A stretch of 13,928 bases of DNA from Desulfobulbaceae bacterium UBA2262 (GCA_002347185.1 DDXK01000111.1:9315-23242); one strand, 5' to 3'; counted from the first letter of the stretch, positions 6,913-13,752 are shown. Numbers and translations: made by a program. Notes: generated by a model from the letters alone, not told the origin.

Positions 6913-7239
6913 TCAGCCGTTCAACTCCACCACGTCCTCGGTGTCGATGGAGCGGTAATTCCGATAAACAGCGACAATTATACTCAGGGCGATGGCGGCC
7001 TCGGCCGCGGCGATCGCCATGATGAACAGAGTAAAGATCTGCCCCACCGTGGGGTTGGGGGCAAGGAACCGGTTGAAGGCCATGAAGTTGACCGAGGCGC
7101 CAGCAAGGATCAGCTCTGCGGCGATCAGCATGCCGATGAAGCTCTGTCGCTGCACCATGCCGTAGCAGCCGAAGCCGAAAAGAAGGGCGCCCACGACCAG
7201 ATAGGTATCGAGGCTGTTGTTCAAGACAAGGATGTTCAT
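6913..7239 (-). CDS. nuoK: NADH-quinone oxidoreductase subunit K (NuoK)
   Basis: This is a 108-aa, three-helix membrane subunit linking the NuoH/A/J part of complex I to the antiporter-like subunits; it is homologous to MrpC. The two membrane glutamates essential in the family are visible: Glu42 (GMLIAAELILAGASVNFMAF) and Glu80 (IAAAEAAIALSIIVAVYR). Length is normal, with a slightly long acidic C-terminus (DTEDVVELNG). A strong GGGAGGAG site precedes the ATG at 7239, and the start overlaps the nuoJ stop (ATGA). It ends the canonical block. The next gene starts 126 bp later. Confidence 0.95.
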   Translation of the reverse strand: MNILVLNNSLDTYLVVGALLFGFGCYGMVQRQSFIGMLIAAELILAGASVNFMAFNRFLAPNPTVGQIFTLFIMAIAAAEAAIALSIIVAVYRNYRSIDTEDVVELNG

Positions 7240-7766
7240 GCTTTGCTCCTCCCGGCCCGGGCCAGTACCAGCGAGCCGACGATGGCGACGAAGAGTACGA
7301 CCGAAATCAATTCAAAACTCATGCTGTAGGTGGTCAACAGTGCTTCGCCCAGCCTGGCCAGGGAACCATCGTTGGCCTGGCAGGCGCTTTTGTACCACTC
7401 GGTCTTCAGCGCCATGCCGGCCAACGCCCAGGAGAGGATGCCGCTGGCGAGGATCCCCAATGGGCCTATCAAACCGTTGCGCTGCCGCAACCGCTTCAAC
7501 TCGGAGGATTCGGCGAGCATCACGGCAAAGATGATGGTGACACAAATGGCCCCCACATAGATGAGGATCTGCATCAGGGCGACAAAGGGGCTGTTCAGGT
7601 AGTAATAGAGGCCGGCCACCCCGAGAAAACAGAGGGCGAGGCCGGCCACGGCGCGGATCAGGTTCGTGCTGCAGGTGGCGATCACGGCCCCGGCCAGGGT
7701 GACGCCGAGCAGCCCCAGAAACAACAGCCCGGCCAGGCCTTCAACTGTGAAGAGGGAGGGCTCCAT
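7236..7766 (-). CDS. nuoJ: NADH-quinone oxidoreductase subunit J (NuoJ)
   Basis: This is a 176-aa membrane subunit with five predicted helices. The diagnostic segment AVAGLALCFLGVAGLYYYLNSPFVALMQILIYVGAICVTIIFAVML is seen around residues 39-84. It corresponds to the conserved TM2-TM3 region of NuoJ, which takes part in the axis coupling quinone reduction to ion transport. The length is typical. The ATG at 7766 overlaps the nuoI stop by one base (TAATG), with GGAGG about 10 bp upstream. A soluble loop at residues ~121-140 (KTEWYKSACQANDGSLARLG) separates the last two helices. Confidence 0.93.
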   Translation of the reverse strand: MEPSLFTVEGLAGLLFLGLLGVTLAGAVIATCSTNLIRAVAGLALCFLGVAGLYYYLNSPFVALMQILIYVGAICVTIIFAVMLAESSELKRLRQRNGLIGPLGILASGILSWALAGMALKTEWYKSACQANDGSLARLGEALLTTYSMSFELISVVLFVAIVGSLVLARAGRSKA

Positions 7767-8206
7767 TATTTCTTTTCCTCCAAACGTTTTTTAAGATCGA
7801 AAACATACGCTTCCTTCCTGAGACCGGCGAGATTGTAGTCCTTGGAGAAGGTGATGGCGCCGAAGTTGCAACTTTCCACGCAGAGACCGCAAAGGCTGCA
7901 CTTGGTAAAGTCAAGGGTGTACTCGGAGAGCACCTTGCCCTTTCCCCCTTCCTTCTTCTCGCCCTCCACGGTGATGCAGCCGGATGGGCAGGCCTTCTGG
8001 CACATCCCACAGACCACGCACTTCGTGCCGCCGGTTTCCTCATCGCGCACCAGCTCGATATGGCCCCGGAAGCGCGGGGTCATGGGCAGGGTCTGCCGGG
8101 GATACTGCACGGTCACCACGGGCTGGAAAAAATACTTGATGGTAATCCCCAGCCCGACGAAGAGGCTCCAGGTCCCGCTGATAATCTCTTTCAGATAGTC
8201 GATCAT
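7766..8206 (-). CDS. nuoI: NADH-quinone oxidoreductase subunit I, 2x[4Fe-4S] (NuoI)
   Basis: This 146-aa ferredoxin-like subunit carries clusters N6a and N6b, which pass electrons to N2 in NuoB. There are two Cys motifs: CVVCGMCQKACP (Cys63, 66, 69, 73) and CSLCGLCVESCN (Cys103, 106, 109, 113). The fourth Cys of the second motif is followed by Asn114 rather than the usual Pro. The N-terminal segment (LFVGLGITIKYFFQPVVTVQYP) is the usual membrane-surface helix. A TTG at 8212 extends the frame by two codons, but AAGGTG lies 8 bp before the ATG at 8206, which I prefer. nuoH ends with TGA two bases upstream of this ATG. Confidence 0.95.
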   Translation of the reverse strand: MIDYLKEIISGTWSLFVGLGITIKYFFQPVVTVQYPRQTLPMTPRFRGHIELVRDEETGGTKCVVCGMCQKACPSGCITVEGEKKEGGKGKVLSEYTLDFTKCSLCGLCVESCNFGAITFSKDYNLAGLRKEAYVFDLKKRLEEKK

Positions 8207-8208
8207 GA

Positions 8209-9201
8209 TCAAAACACCTTTATCATGGCACTGGTAAGAATCAGGTTAAAGAAGGAGATCGGTATCAAAATCTTCCAGGAAAGGTTAAGCAAGCTGTAAA
8301 AGGTGGTGCGCGGATAGGTCCAGCGGATCCAGATCACCGTGAAGATCAGAAAGTACATCTTGAGAAGGAACCAGTGCACACCCGGGAACAAGCCGAAGGG
8401 GCACTGCCAGCCGCCCAGGAAGAGGATGGTGGCGACGCTTGCGCCGATGACGATGTTGGCATACTCGCCCATGAAGAAGACGCCGAAACCCATGCCGGGG
8501 TATTCGGTGAAGGCGCCGGCAATGAGCTCGCTTTCCGCCTCGGCCATGTCGAAGGGCGCCCGATTGGTCTCGGCCAGCATGCAGACAAAGAAAATCAGAA
8601 AAGCCACCGGCATGAGCGGGCTCGCCGCAAGATTGAGGATGTTCCAGTTCCAGAAACCACCCTGCTGCTGCATGACGATCTCATGGAGATTCATGGTGCC
8701 GGTGATCATCACCAGGGTCACCACCGTGATCAGCATGGGGATTTCATAGGCCACGTTCTGGGATACCACGCGGGCCGCGGAGATCACCGCGTATTTATTG
8801 CGGGAGCCCCAGGCGCCCAGGAGCAGGCCGAGCACGTTCACCGAGGCAAAGGCAAAGATCATCAACAGGCCGATGTCGATGTTCCTGGCCACCAGGTTTT
8901 CCCCATAGGGGATGGTGACAAAGCTCATGATGGCCGGAACCATCACCAGGATGGGGGCAATCTTGAAGAGGATGGGATCGACCCCGGCCGGGACGATGAG
9001 CTGCTTGGTCATCAGCTTGATGCCATCGGCCAGCGGCTGCAAAAGCCCAAACGGTCCTACCTCCTTGGGGCCGATACGTCTCTGGATATGCCCAGCCTCT
9101 TTGCGCTCCAGCCAGACCAGATAAGCGGCGTTCAGGGCGGCAAAGGCAATAATCCCCACGAGGAAGATCAGCAGCCTTATAACTTCAGGATGTAGACTCA
9201 T
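8209..9201 (-). CDS. nuoH: NADH-quinone oxidoreductase subunit H (NuoH)
   Basis: This 330-aa membrane subunit forms the quinone entry site between the membrane arm and the Q-module. Both signature regions are present: ERKEAGHIQRRIGP continuing to GPFGLLQPLADGIKL (residues ~32-63), and ETNRAPFDMAEAESELIAGA running to FTEYPGMGF (residues ~211-239). The conserved acidic residues of the E-channel loop are intact. The C-terminal WIRWTYPRTTFYSLL is typical. About eight helices are predicted. The ATG at 9201 has AAGGAG 9 bp upstream, 13 bp after the nuoD stop. Confidence 0.96.
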   Translation of the reverse strand: MSLHPEVIRLLIFLVGIIAFAALNAAYLVWLERKEAGHIQRRIGPKEVGPFGLLQPLADGIKLMTKQLIVPAGVDPILFKIAPILVMVPAIMSFVTIPYGENLVARNIDIGLLMIFAFASVNVLGLLLGAWGSRNKYAVISAARVVSQNVAYEIPMLITVVTLVMITGTMNLHEIVMQQQGGFWNWNILNLAASPLMPVAFLIFFVCMLAETNRAPFDMAEAESELIAGAFTEYPGMGFGVFFMGEYANIVIGASVATILFLGGWQCPFGLFPGVHWFLLKMYFLIFTVIWIRWTYPRTTFYSLLNLSWKILIPISFFNLILTSAMIKVF

Positions 9202-9214
9202 GACTTGCGACTCC

Positions 9215-10333
9215 TTACCTGTCGATCTCGGGGATAACCAGATCCAGACTTCCCATCAGTGCCAGGGCGTCGGGGAGCAGCATGCCCCGGCAGGCCTCGC
9301 CGAAAAGACTCAAGTTGGAAAAGGTGGGCGACCTCAATTTCAAGCGGTATGGGGTATTGCTCCCATCGCTCACCACCCGCACCCCGAAGGAACCGCGGGC
9401 CGTCTCAACGGCGTGGTAGTAATCACCCTTGGCAGGCTTGATGATTTTCGGCGCCTTGGCGGCCATGACCGGCCCCTCGGGCAACTTATCCAGGGCCTGT
9501 TCGACGATCCGCATGGACTGCTCGATCTCATCCATGCGCACCATGTAGCGGGCCATGGAATCGCCCTCCGTGTAAACCGGCACGTCGAAGCGCAGTTCCG
9601 GATAGATGGAATAAGGCTCGTGCTTGCGCACGTCGAAATTGATGCCGGAGCCGCGGGCCACCGGACCGGTGGCGCCGTACTTGCGGCACATCTCCTCGGA
9701 AATGGGCCCGATCTCCTGGAGCCGCTTCATGAGGATGATGTTCTTGGTGACCAGGGCATGATACATGGGCATGCGCTCCCGCAGCCTTTTGATGAAAGCG
9801 CGGGCGCCGGCGGCAAAGTTCTCGTCGATGTCATTGTAAACACCGCCGAAACGGAAATAGCAGTAAGTGAGGCGTGAACCTGTGACCGACTCCAGGAGAT
9901 CAAGGATCTGTTCACGATCGTCAAAGGCATAGAGCAGGGGCGAGAAGCCGCCCAGATCGAGGACAAAGGCGCCGAACCAGAGCAGATGGCTTGAGATTCG
10001 ATTGAGCTCGGTGGTGATAACCCGCAGATACTCCGCCCGCTCCGGCACCTCGATGCCGGCCGCCCGCTCCACCACGCTCACATAGCCGTGATTGTAGGCA
10101 AGGGCATGCAGGTAGTCCATCCGGCCGGTGTTGGGCATGAACTGGGCCCAGGTCCGGTTTTCCCCCATTTTTTCATGCATGCGGTGGATGTAGCCGAGGA
10201 CCGGTTCCGCGTCCACGATGTATTCGCCGTCCATCACCAGCTTTACCCGCAGAACGCCGTGGGTGGCCGGGTGTTGCGGGCCCAGGTTCAGGACGAAGGT
10301 CTCATTGGTTTGGGTTTGGGCAAAGGCGCTCAT
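9215..10333 (-). CDS. nuoD: NADH-quinone oxidoreductase subunit D (NuoD)
   Basis: This 372-aa, 49-kDa-type subunit is related to [NiFe] hydrogenase large subunits and forms the quinone-reduction site with NuoB. GPQHPATHGVLR near the N-terminus holds His21 and His25, and GRMDYLHALAYNHGY holds Tyr74. These correspond to the His and Tyr that bind the quinone headgroup in characterised complexes. The hydrogenase nickel cysteines are absent, as expected for NuoD. The C-terminus LDLVIPEIDR matches the family's usual ending with a conservative change. The ATG at 10333 overlaps the nuoC stop (ATGA). nuoC and nuoD are separate genes, not fused as in E. coli. Confidence 0.96.
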   Translation of the reverse strand: MSAFAQTQTNETFVLNLGPQHPATHGVLRVKLVMDGEYIVDAEPVLGYIHRMHEKMGENRTWAQFMPNTGRMDYLHALAYNHGYVSVVERAAGIEVPERAEYLRVITTELNRISSHLLWFGAFVLDLGGFSPLLYAFDDREQILDLLESVTGSRLTYCYFRFGGVYNDIDENFAAGARAFIKRLRERMPMYHALVTKNIILMKRLQEIGPISEEMCRKYGATGPVARGSGINFDVRKHEPYSIYPELRFDVPVYTEGDSMARYMVRMDEIEQSMRIVEQALDKLPEGPVMAAKAPKIIKPAKGDYYHAVETARGSFGVRVVSDGSNTPYRLKLRSPTFSNLSLFGEACRGMLLPDALALMGSLDLVIPEIDR

Positions 10334-10947
10334 ACGTGAAAATCCTTCTTGAGGGGATGGAAGTCGGCATCTTCTGGCAAAAGAAGCGGCGCCAGATAGG
10401 GATGGCCGACAAACTTGATCCCGAAGAAATCATGGGTTTCCCGCTCATGCCAGTTGGCGCCGGGATAGATGTGCGAGATGGTCGGCACCTCCGGATTGCT
10501 GCGGGGAACACGGGTTCGCAGCACCACCCGGCAGAACTCGGCAAAATTATTGAAGTCGTAGACGACCTCCATTTCTTCGCTGAAGGGCTCGACAGGAGCG
10601 GCCGGAATCGCCACGCCAGCCTCGGCCTCCTTTTGGGCCGCCTTCTGGGCCTCCTCGTCACCGCCTGCGTCAGCAACCTTCTTGGCCGCAGCCTTGCCGG
10701 CATCCTGGGCCTTCTTCTTGGCGGCGGCCACCGCGTCCTTGTGGGCGTTCTCTTTTTCTCCCAACCAGTCCACCCCGGTGATCGCCTCGATGAAAAAGCC
10801 TTCCTTGTCGAGCACGCTTACCGCCTCGACAACCTGGGTGGCGGAAACGGTCACATCAAGGAGAGCCCCCTTCTTCGCATGCTCTGCTTCAGCCAACGCT
10901 TCGGGGGCAATGACGGCCAGAGCCTGCTTGATCGCATTGAGCTTCAT
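10330..10947 (-). CDS. nuoC: NADH-quinone oxidoreductase subunit C with Ala/Lys-rich insertion (NuoC)
   Basis: This 205-aa, 30-kDa-type subunit is a structural part of the Q-module. The C-terminal signature is clear: WHERETHDFFGIKFVGHPYL, then LLLPEDADFHPLKKDFHV. The N-terminal fold shows VLDKEGFFIEAITGVDWLGE and resumes with EEMEVVYDFNNF. Between them, residues ~64-124 form a low-complexity stretch rich in Ala, Lys, Glu and Asp, where typical NuoC has only a short turn. The open frame reaches a TTG at 10953, but GGAGGT then sits too close. The ATG at 10947 has it at about 9 bp and is chosen. The nuoB TGA lies two bases upstream, giving the same TGA-TC-ATG junction as nuoH-nuoI. Confidence 0.93.
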   Translation of the reverse strand: MKLNAIKQALAVIAPEALAEAEHAKKGALLDVTVSATQVVEAVSVLDKEGFFIEAITGVDWLGEKENAHKDAVAAAKKKAQDAGKAAAKKVADAGGDEEAQKAAQKEAEAGVAIPAAPVEPFSEEMEVVYDFNNFAEFCRVVLRTRVPRSNPEVPTISHIYPGANWHERETHDFFGIKFVGHPYLAPLLLPEDADFHPLKKDFHV

Positions 10948-10949
10948 GA

Positions 10950-11447
10950 TCAACCGACCTCCACTCTCGGAAACCGGCGGGAACCGGTCACCTTCTCTTC
11001 AAGTTCCAGGATTCCCTCGATCAGGGCTTCGGGCCTCGGCGGGCAGCCGGGGATAAAGACATCCACCGGGAAAAGCTTTTCCGCGCCCTCGACAATGCCG
11101 TACTGGCCCTCAAAGAGAAAGGGTCCGCCCGAGATGGCGCAGTTGCCCATGGCGATAACCCACTTGGGCTCGGGCATCTGGTCGTAGAGGGTTTCCACGG
11201 CCGGGGCCATTTTTTTACTGATGGTGCCGGCGACGATCATCACATCGCACTGGCGGGGCGAGGGCCTGAACACCTCGGCGCCGAAGCGGGCCAGATCGAA
11301 ACGGGAGGCACCGGTGGCCATCATCTCGATGGCGCAGCAGGCAAGCCCGAAGGTCATCGGCCAGAGAGAGTTGGCCCGCCCCAGGGCGAGCAGCTTGTCA
11401 AGCTGGGCAAACTGAACTATCGGGGGTTGTATATTTTGCGTTCCCAC
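10950..11447 (-). CDS. nuoB: NADH-quinone oxidoreductase subunit B, cluster N2 (NuoB)
   Basis: This 165-aa Q-module subunit binds the terminal [4Fe-4S] cluster N2, which reduces quinone. The four ligands are visible: adjacent Cys37-Cys38 (FGLACCAIEMM), Cys103 (AMGNCAISGG) and Cys135 (FIPGCPPRPEA). The length is typical. The start is GTG at 11447, preceded by GGGAG at 7 bp. It lies inside the end of nuoA (31-bp overlap), which suggests coupled translation. No hydrogenase-type partner lies nearby, which favours complex I over a membrane hydrogenase. Confidence 0.96.
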   Translation of the reverse strand: MGTQNIQPPIVQFAQLDKLLALGRANSLWPMTFGLACCAIEMMATGASRFDLARFGAEVFRPSPRQCDVMIVAGTISKKMAPAVETLYDQMPEPKWVIAMGNCAISGGPFLFEGQYGIVEGAEKLFPVDVFIPGCPPRPEALIEGILELEEKVTGSRRFPRVEVG

Positions 11448-11827
11448 TTAAACACTCCCTTTTTCCAGGCATAGATGATTATCAGCGAAAGGATTCCGAC
11501 AAAGATCAAAATCTCGACAAAGGCGTAGAGGGCGCCGACCAGCGTCTGTGATTTGTAGACAAGCGCCACGGGGAAGAGAAAAAGGATGTCCACAGCAAAG
11601 GCGACGAACATCAGTGCATAGAGGTAATAGACGATGCCGAAACGGATCCAGGCGTCGCCAATGGGCACCATGCCGCACTCGATGAGCTGCTCGGTTTTCT
11701 GCTGGGTATTTCTGGTAGAGCGGGCGGCAAGGAGTTTCGCGATGACGAAGGGACCGATGGCGAAGCCCAAACCGCCCAGGAAAAAGGCTGCCACATAGAG
11801 AAGATCTACGGTTGCTTGCTGTTCCAC
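11417..11827 (-). CDS. nuoA: NADH-quinone oxidoreductase subunit A (NuoA)
   Basis: This is a 136-aa, three-helix membrane subunit next to NuoH and NuoJ, and the first gene of the operon. The family segment IECGMVPIGDAWIRFGIVYYLYALMF is present (about residues 49-74). The usual FDVE motif at the next helix reads FAVD here (Ala78, Asp80), followed by the normal FLFP. The frame is open to an ATG at 11890, but that would put the start upstream of the predicted transcription start. The GTG at 11827 is preceded by AAGGAG at a 7-bp spacing and gives the normal N-terminus (VEQQATVDLLYVAAFF). The predicted leader is about 40 nt. Confidence 0.94.
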   Translation of the reverse strand: MEQQATVDLLYVAAFFLGGLGFAIGPFVIAKLLAARSTRNTQQKTEQLIECGMVPIGDAWIRFGIVYYLYALMFVAFAVDILFLFPVALVYKSQTLVGALYAFVEILIFVGILSLIIIYAWKKGVFKWERKIYNPR

Positions 11828-11874
11828 GACTAAGCTCCTTAGGTTGAAGCACGTTATACGGATAGCTTCCGACC

Positions 11875-11903
11875 TAAATAGCCCGATCAAAAATCGATGT
11901 CAA
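11875..11903 (-). promoter_or_regulatory. Probable sigma70 promoter of the nuo operon
   Basis: The minus strand has a perfect TTGACA (11898-11903), a 17-bp spacer and TATTTA (11875-11880). The -10 box is only a partial match to TATAAT. Transcription would start near 11868, about 40 bp upstream of the nuoA GTG. A better -10 match, TATAAC (11853-11858), lies further down but has no good -35 box at the right distance. Confidence 0.7.
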
Positions 11904-11910
11904 GGAAATA

Positions 11911-11926
11911 CTGAATGAGCATTCAG
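11911..11926. promoter_or_regulatory. Palindromic operator-like site upstream of the nuo promoter
   Basis: CTGAATG-CT-CATTCAG on the minus strand is a perfect 7-bp inverted repeat with a 2-bp centre. Its near edge is 7 bp from the -35 box and its centre lies about 50 bp upstream of the predicted transcription start. TGAATG-n-CATTCA dyads are typical of sites bound by dimeric regulators such as TetR-family proteins. No regulator gene is present in the window to match it with. Confidence 0.6.
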
Positions 11927-12000
11927 GAAAAACAGGCCCTGATTTCGCAGCATCCAGGATATTTAATTTTCCACTGAAAAACAGGAGGTTAGCAGACAAG

Positions 12001-12036
12001 TCCCGCCCCCCTCTTGCGGGTGGCGCCGGGGCGGGA
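12001..12036. repeat. GC-rich 9-bp hairpin in the mpl-nuoA gap
   Basis: TCCCGCCCC (12001-12009) and GGGGCGGGA (12028-12036) are exact reverse complements around an 18-base loop. It lies 65 bp past the mpl stop. No T-run directly follows on the minus strand, although a CTGTTTTTC lies about 15 bp further on. It could be a second, weak terminator for mpl or an insulating structure ahead of the nuo promoter. The rest of 11828-12100 holds the nuo promoter and its palindrome, with no gene. Confidence 0.6.
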
Positions 12037-12075
12037 GGAAGTGGAATTCAACACAAATTCAAGAAGTTATTGCCA

Positions 12076-12100
12076 GTAAAAATACCTTCCGTATTTTTAC
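12076..12100 (-). terminator. AT-rich 10-bp hairpin immediately after the mpl stop
   Basis: GTAAAAATAC (12076-12085) and GTATTTTTAC (12091-12100) are perfect reverse complements around a 5-base loop. The structure abuts the mpl TAG directly. On the minus strand the 3' arm carries a T-run (GTATTTTTAC). Its position right at the gene end suggests a 3'-end or weak termination element. The low GC content makes a strong intrinsic terminator unlikely unless it works together with the GC-rich hairpin downstream. Confidence 0.55.
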
Positions 12101-13555
12101 CTAAGCATTGCCCCCCTGTCCTGCTCCGGCGAGGAGCGCCAGGAGCCTCTGGTGGATATTGTCAAAGCCACCATTGGACATGATGGCAACCACGTCCCCT
12201 CCCCCGGCGGTGCTGACGAGATGGGCAAGGATCGCTTCGGTCGAAGGGAAATAGCGGGCGGAGATGCCCCGGGCAAGAAGGTCGTCAACAAGCTGACGCG
12301 AGGAGAACTGCTCATGGGCGGGAACATTGGCCAGCGGCATCGGCTCCCGGACCAGCACCTCGGCTGCGCCGGCAAAGGAATCGGCATAGGCCTCCTGGAA
12401 GACCCTGCGCCGGCTGGAATTGGTCCGGGGCTCGAAAACCGCGACCAGACGCTTGCCCGCGTATGCAGCCGCGAGGGCGGCAAGGGTTTCGCGCACCGCC
12501 GTGGGATGATGGGCGAAATCATCGATCACCGTCACCCCGCGCACGACGCCCCGCACCTCCTGTCGCCGCCTGACCCCCTGGAACGCTCGCAGCCCACTGG
12601 CGATCGCTTCCTGTCCGACGCCGAGGAAATCGAGGACCGCGATCACCGCCAGGGCGTTCAGGGCATTGTGCCTGCCGGGAAGGACATTCAGGAAGGAGCC
12701 GAAGGGCTGGCCCTTTTTCATGGCGACAAAGGTGGTGCCCCCCGGTTCCACCCGCAACCCGTCGAGACGCCAGAGGGCATCCGGCGCGCTCCCGTAGCCG
12801 AGCACCGGGCACGGCGCCGCCGCGACCAGCTCCCGGACCACTGGATCGTCCAGACAGGCGACGAGGCAACCTGCCGGAGGCATGATGGCCACCAGCTTCC
12901 GGAAGGAGGACTTGATCGCCTCCAGATCGGCATAGATATCGGCATGGTCGAATTCTATGCTGGTGACGATGGCGACATGGGGGCGATAGTGGAGGAACTT
13001 CGGCCCTTTATCGAAGAAGGCCGTGTCGTATTCATCCCCCTCGGCCACAAAATACTCCCCGCCGGCCACGTTGAAGTTCCGGCCAAAGGCCTGCACCAGA
13101 CCGCCGATCATAAAACTCGGCGCAAGACCTGCCCCGTGCAGCAGGGTGGCCAGGAGCGAGGATGTCGTGGTCTTGCCGTGGGTTCCGGTCACCACCAATG
13201 ATTTCTTTGCCCCGATGAAAAAATGGCCGAGAGCCTGCGGAAAGGAGGCGTAGGGGAGACCAAGCTCGGCGAGAGCCAGGGCCTCGGGATTGTCGCGGCG
13301 GATAACGTTGCCGACAACCACCAGGTCAGGCCGCGGCGTCAGGTTCGCGGGCGAATACCCGGATTGCACCGGGATGCCTTCCTGGGCGAGAAAGTCGCTC
13401 ATCGGCGGGTACACCTGCTGGTCGGAACCGGTCACCACAAAACCCGCGCTCTTCAGCATGCCGGCCAGCGCACCCACACCGGTGCCGCAGATGCCCATGA
13501 GGTGAATATGACGGATGGTTTCGGGGAAATAATTCAGGGCAGGATCGAGGGTCAC
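12101..13555 (-). CDS. mpl: UDP-MurNAc:L-Ala-gamma-D-Glu-meso-DAP ligase (murein peptide recycling)
   Basis: This 484-aa Mur-ligase-family enzyme joins recycled murein tripeptide to UDP-MurNAc in the cytoplasm, using ATP. It has a Rossmann N-terminal domain (HIHLMGICGTGVGALAGMLK), a P-loop (TGTHGKTT, residues 123-130), a central-domain motif (AEGDEYDTAFFDKGPKFLHY) and C-terminal motifs (DDFAHHPTAVRETL, FEPRTNSSRRRVFQ, SNGGFDNIHQRLL). YPPMSDFLAQEGI after GSD, and EYDTAFFDKGPKF, distinguish Mpl from MurC. It is slightly longer than E. coli Mpl (457 aa). The start is GTG at 13555 with only a weak AGG upstream. It lies 17 bp after the small upstream gene, so the two may be co-transcribed. It implies meso-DAP peptidoglycan. 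Confidence 0.93.
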   Translation of the reverse strand: MTLDPALNYFPETIRHIHLMGICGTGVGALAGMLKSAGFVVTGSDQQVYPPMSDFLAQEGIPVQSGYSPANLTPRPDLVVVGNVIRRDNPEALALAELGLPYASFPQALGHFFIGAKKSLVVTGTHGKTTTSSLLATLLHGAGLAPSFMIGGLVQAFGRNFNVAGGEYFVAEGDEYDTAFFDKGPKFLHYRPHVAIVTSIEFDHADIYADLEAIKSSFRKLVAIMPPAGCLVACLDDPVVRELVAAAPCPVLGYGSAPDALWRLDGLRVEPGGTTFVAMKKGQPFGSFLNVLPGRHNALNALAVIAVLDFLGVGQEAIASGLRAFQGVRRRQEVRGVVRGVTVIDDFAHHPTAVRETLAALAAAYAGKRLVAVFEPRTNSSRRRVFQEAYADSFAGAAEVLVREPMPLANVPAHEQFSSRQLVDDLLARGISARYFPSTEAILAHLVSTAGGGDVVAIMSNGGFDNIHQRLLALLAGAGQGGNA

Positions 13556-13572
13556 GTGCTTGCCTGGCGAGT

Positions 13573-13752
13573 CTACGATTTGACAGTATCCCGCACCGCC
13601 TGATAGATGGCGCGAAAGGTTTCGTCGAAATTGCCTGGCGCCAGGCGGCCAACCTCGATGAACTTGATGACGATCTCCTTGGCCACCTTGAGAATGGCGT
13701 CGTCGGTGATCGGCTTCAAAAAAGGTTCGGTATTTTTTCCAGGATTACTCAT
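13573..13752 (-). CDS. Small conserved-looking helical protein of unknown function
   Basis: This 59-aa protein from the ATG at 13752 has a short polar N-terminus (MSNPGKNTEPFLKPITDDAI) and two amphipathic stretches, KVAKEIVIKFIEVGRLAP and NFDETFRAIYQAVRDTVKS. The layout resembles a small two-helix family I recall from deltaproteobacterial genomes, but I cannot name a function. No clear ribosome site precedes the ATG. The frame is open to a TTG at 13875, and the last part of that extension would encode a hydrophobic segment (AFFLWQGFFFAFFLLA), so the true start is uncertain. It lies 17 bp upstream of mpl and may share its transcript. Confidence 0.6.
   Translation of the reverse strand: MSNPGKNTEPFLKPITDDAILKVAKEIVIKFIEVGRLAPGNFDETFRAIYQAVRDTVKS

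Noticed and set aside
9215..11447. Membrane-bound [NiFe] hydrogenase (Ech/Hyf-type) reading of the B, C, D, H, I genes
   Set aside because: NuoD lacks the nickel-binding cysteine pairs and has the quinone-site His and Tyr, and nuoA, nuoJ and nuoK are present.
11828..11890. Upstream ATG start for nuoA at 11890
   Set aside because: It lies within the predicted promoter spacer and upstream of the expected transcription start. The GTG at 11827 has a strong AAGGAG and the family N-terminus.
12101..13555. MurC (UDP-MurNAc:L-alanine ligase) for the Mur ligase
   Set aside because: The EYDTAFFDKGPKF and FEPRTNSSRRRVFQ motifs and the YPPMS segment are Mpl-type.
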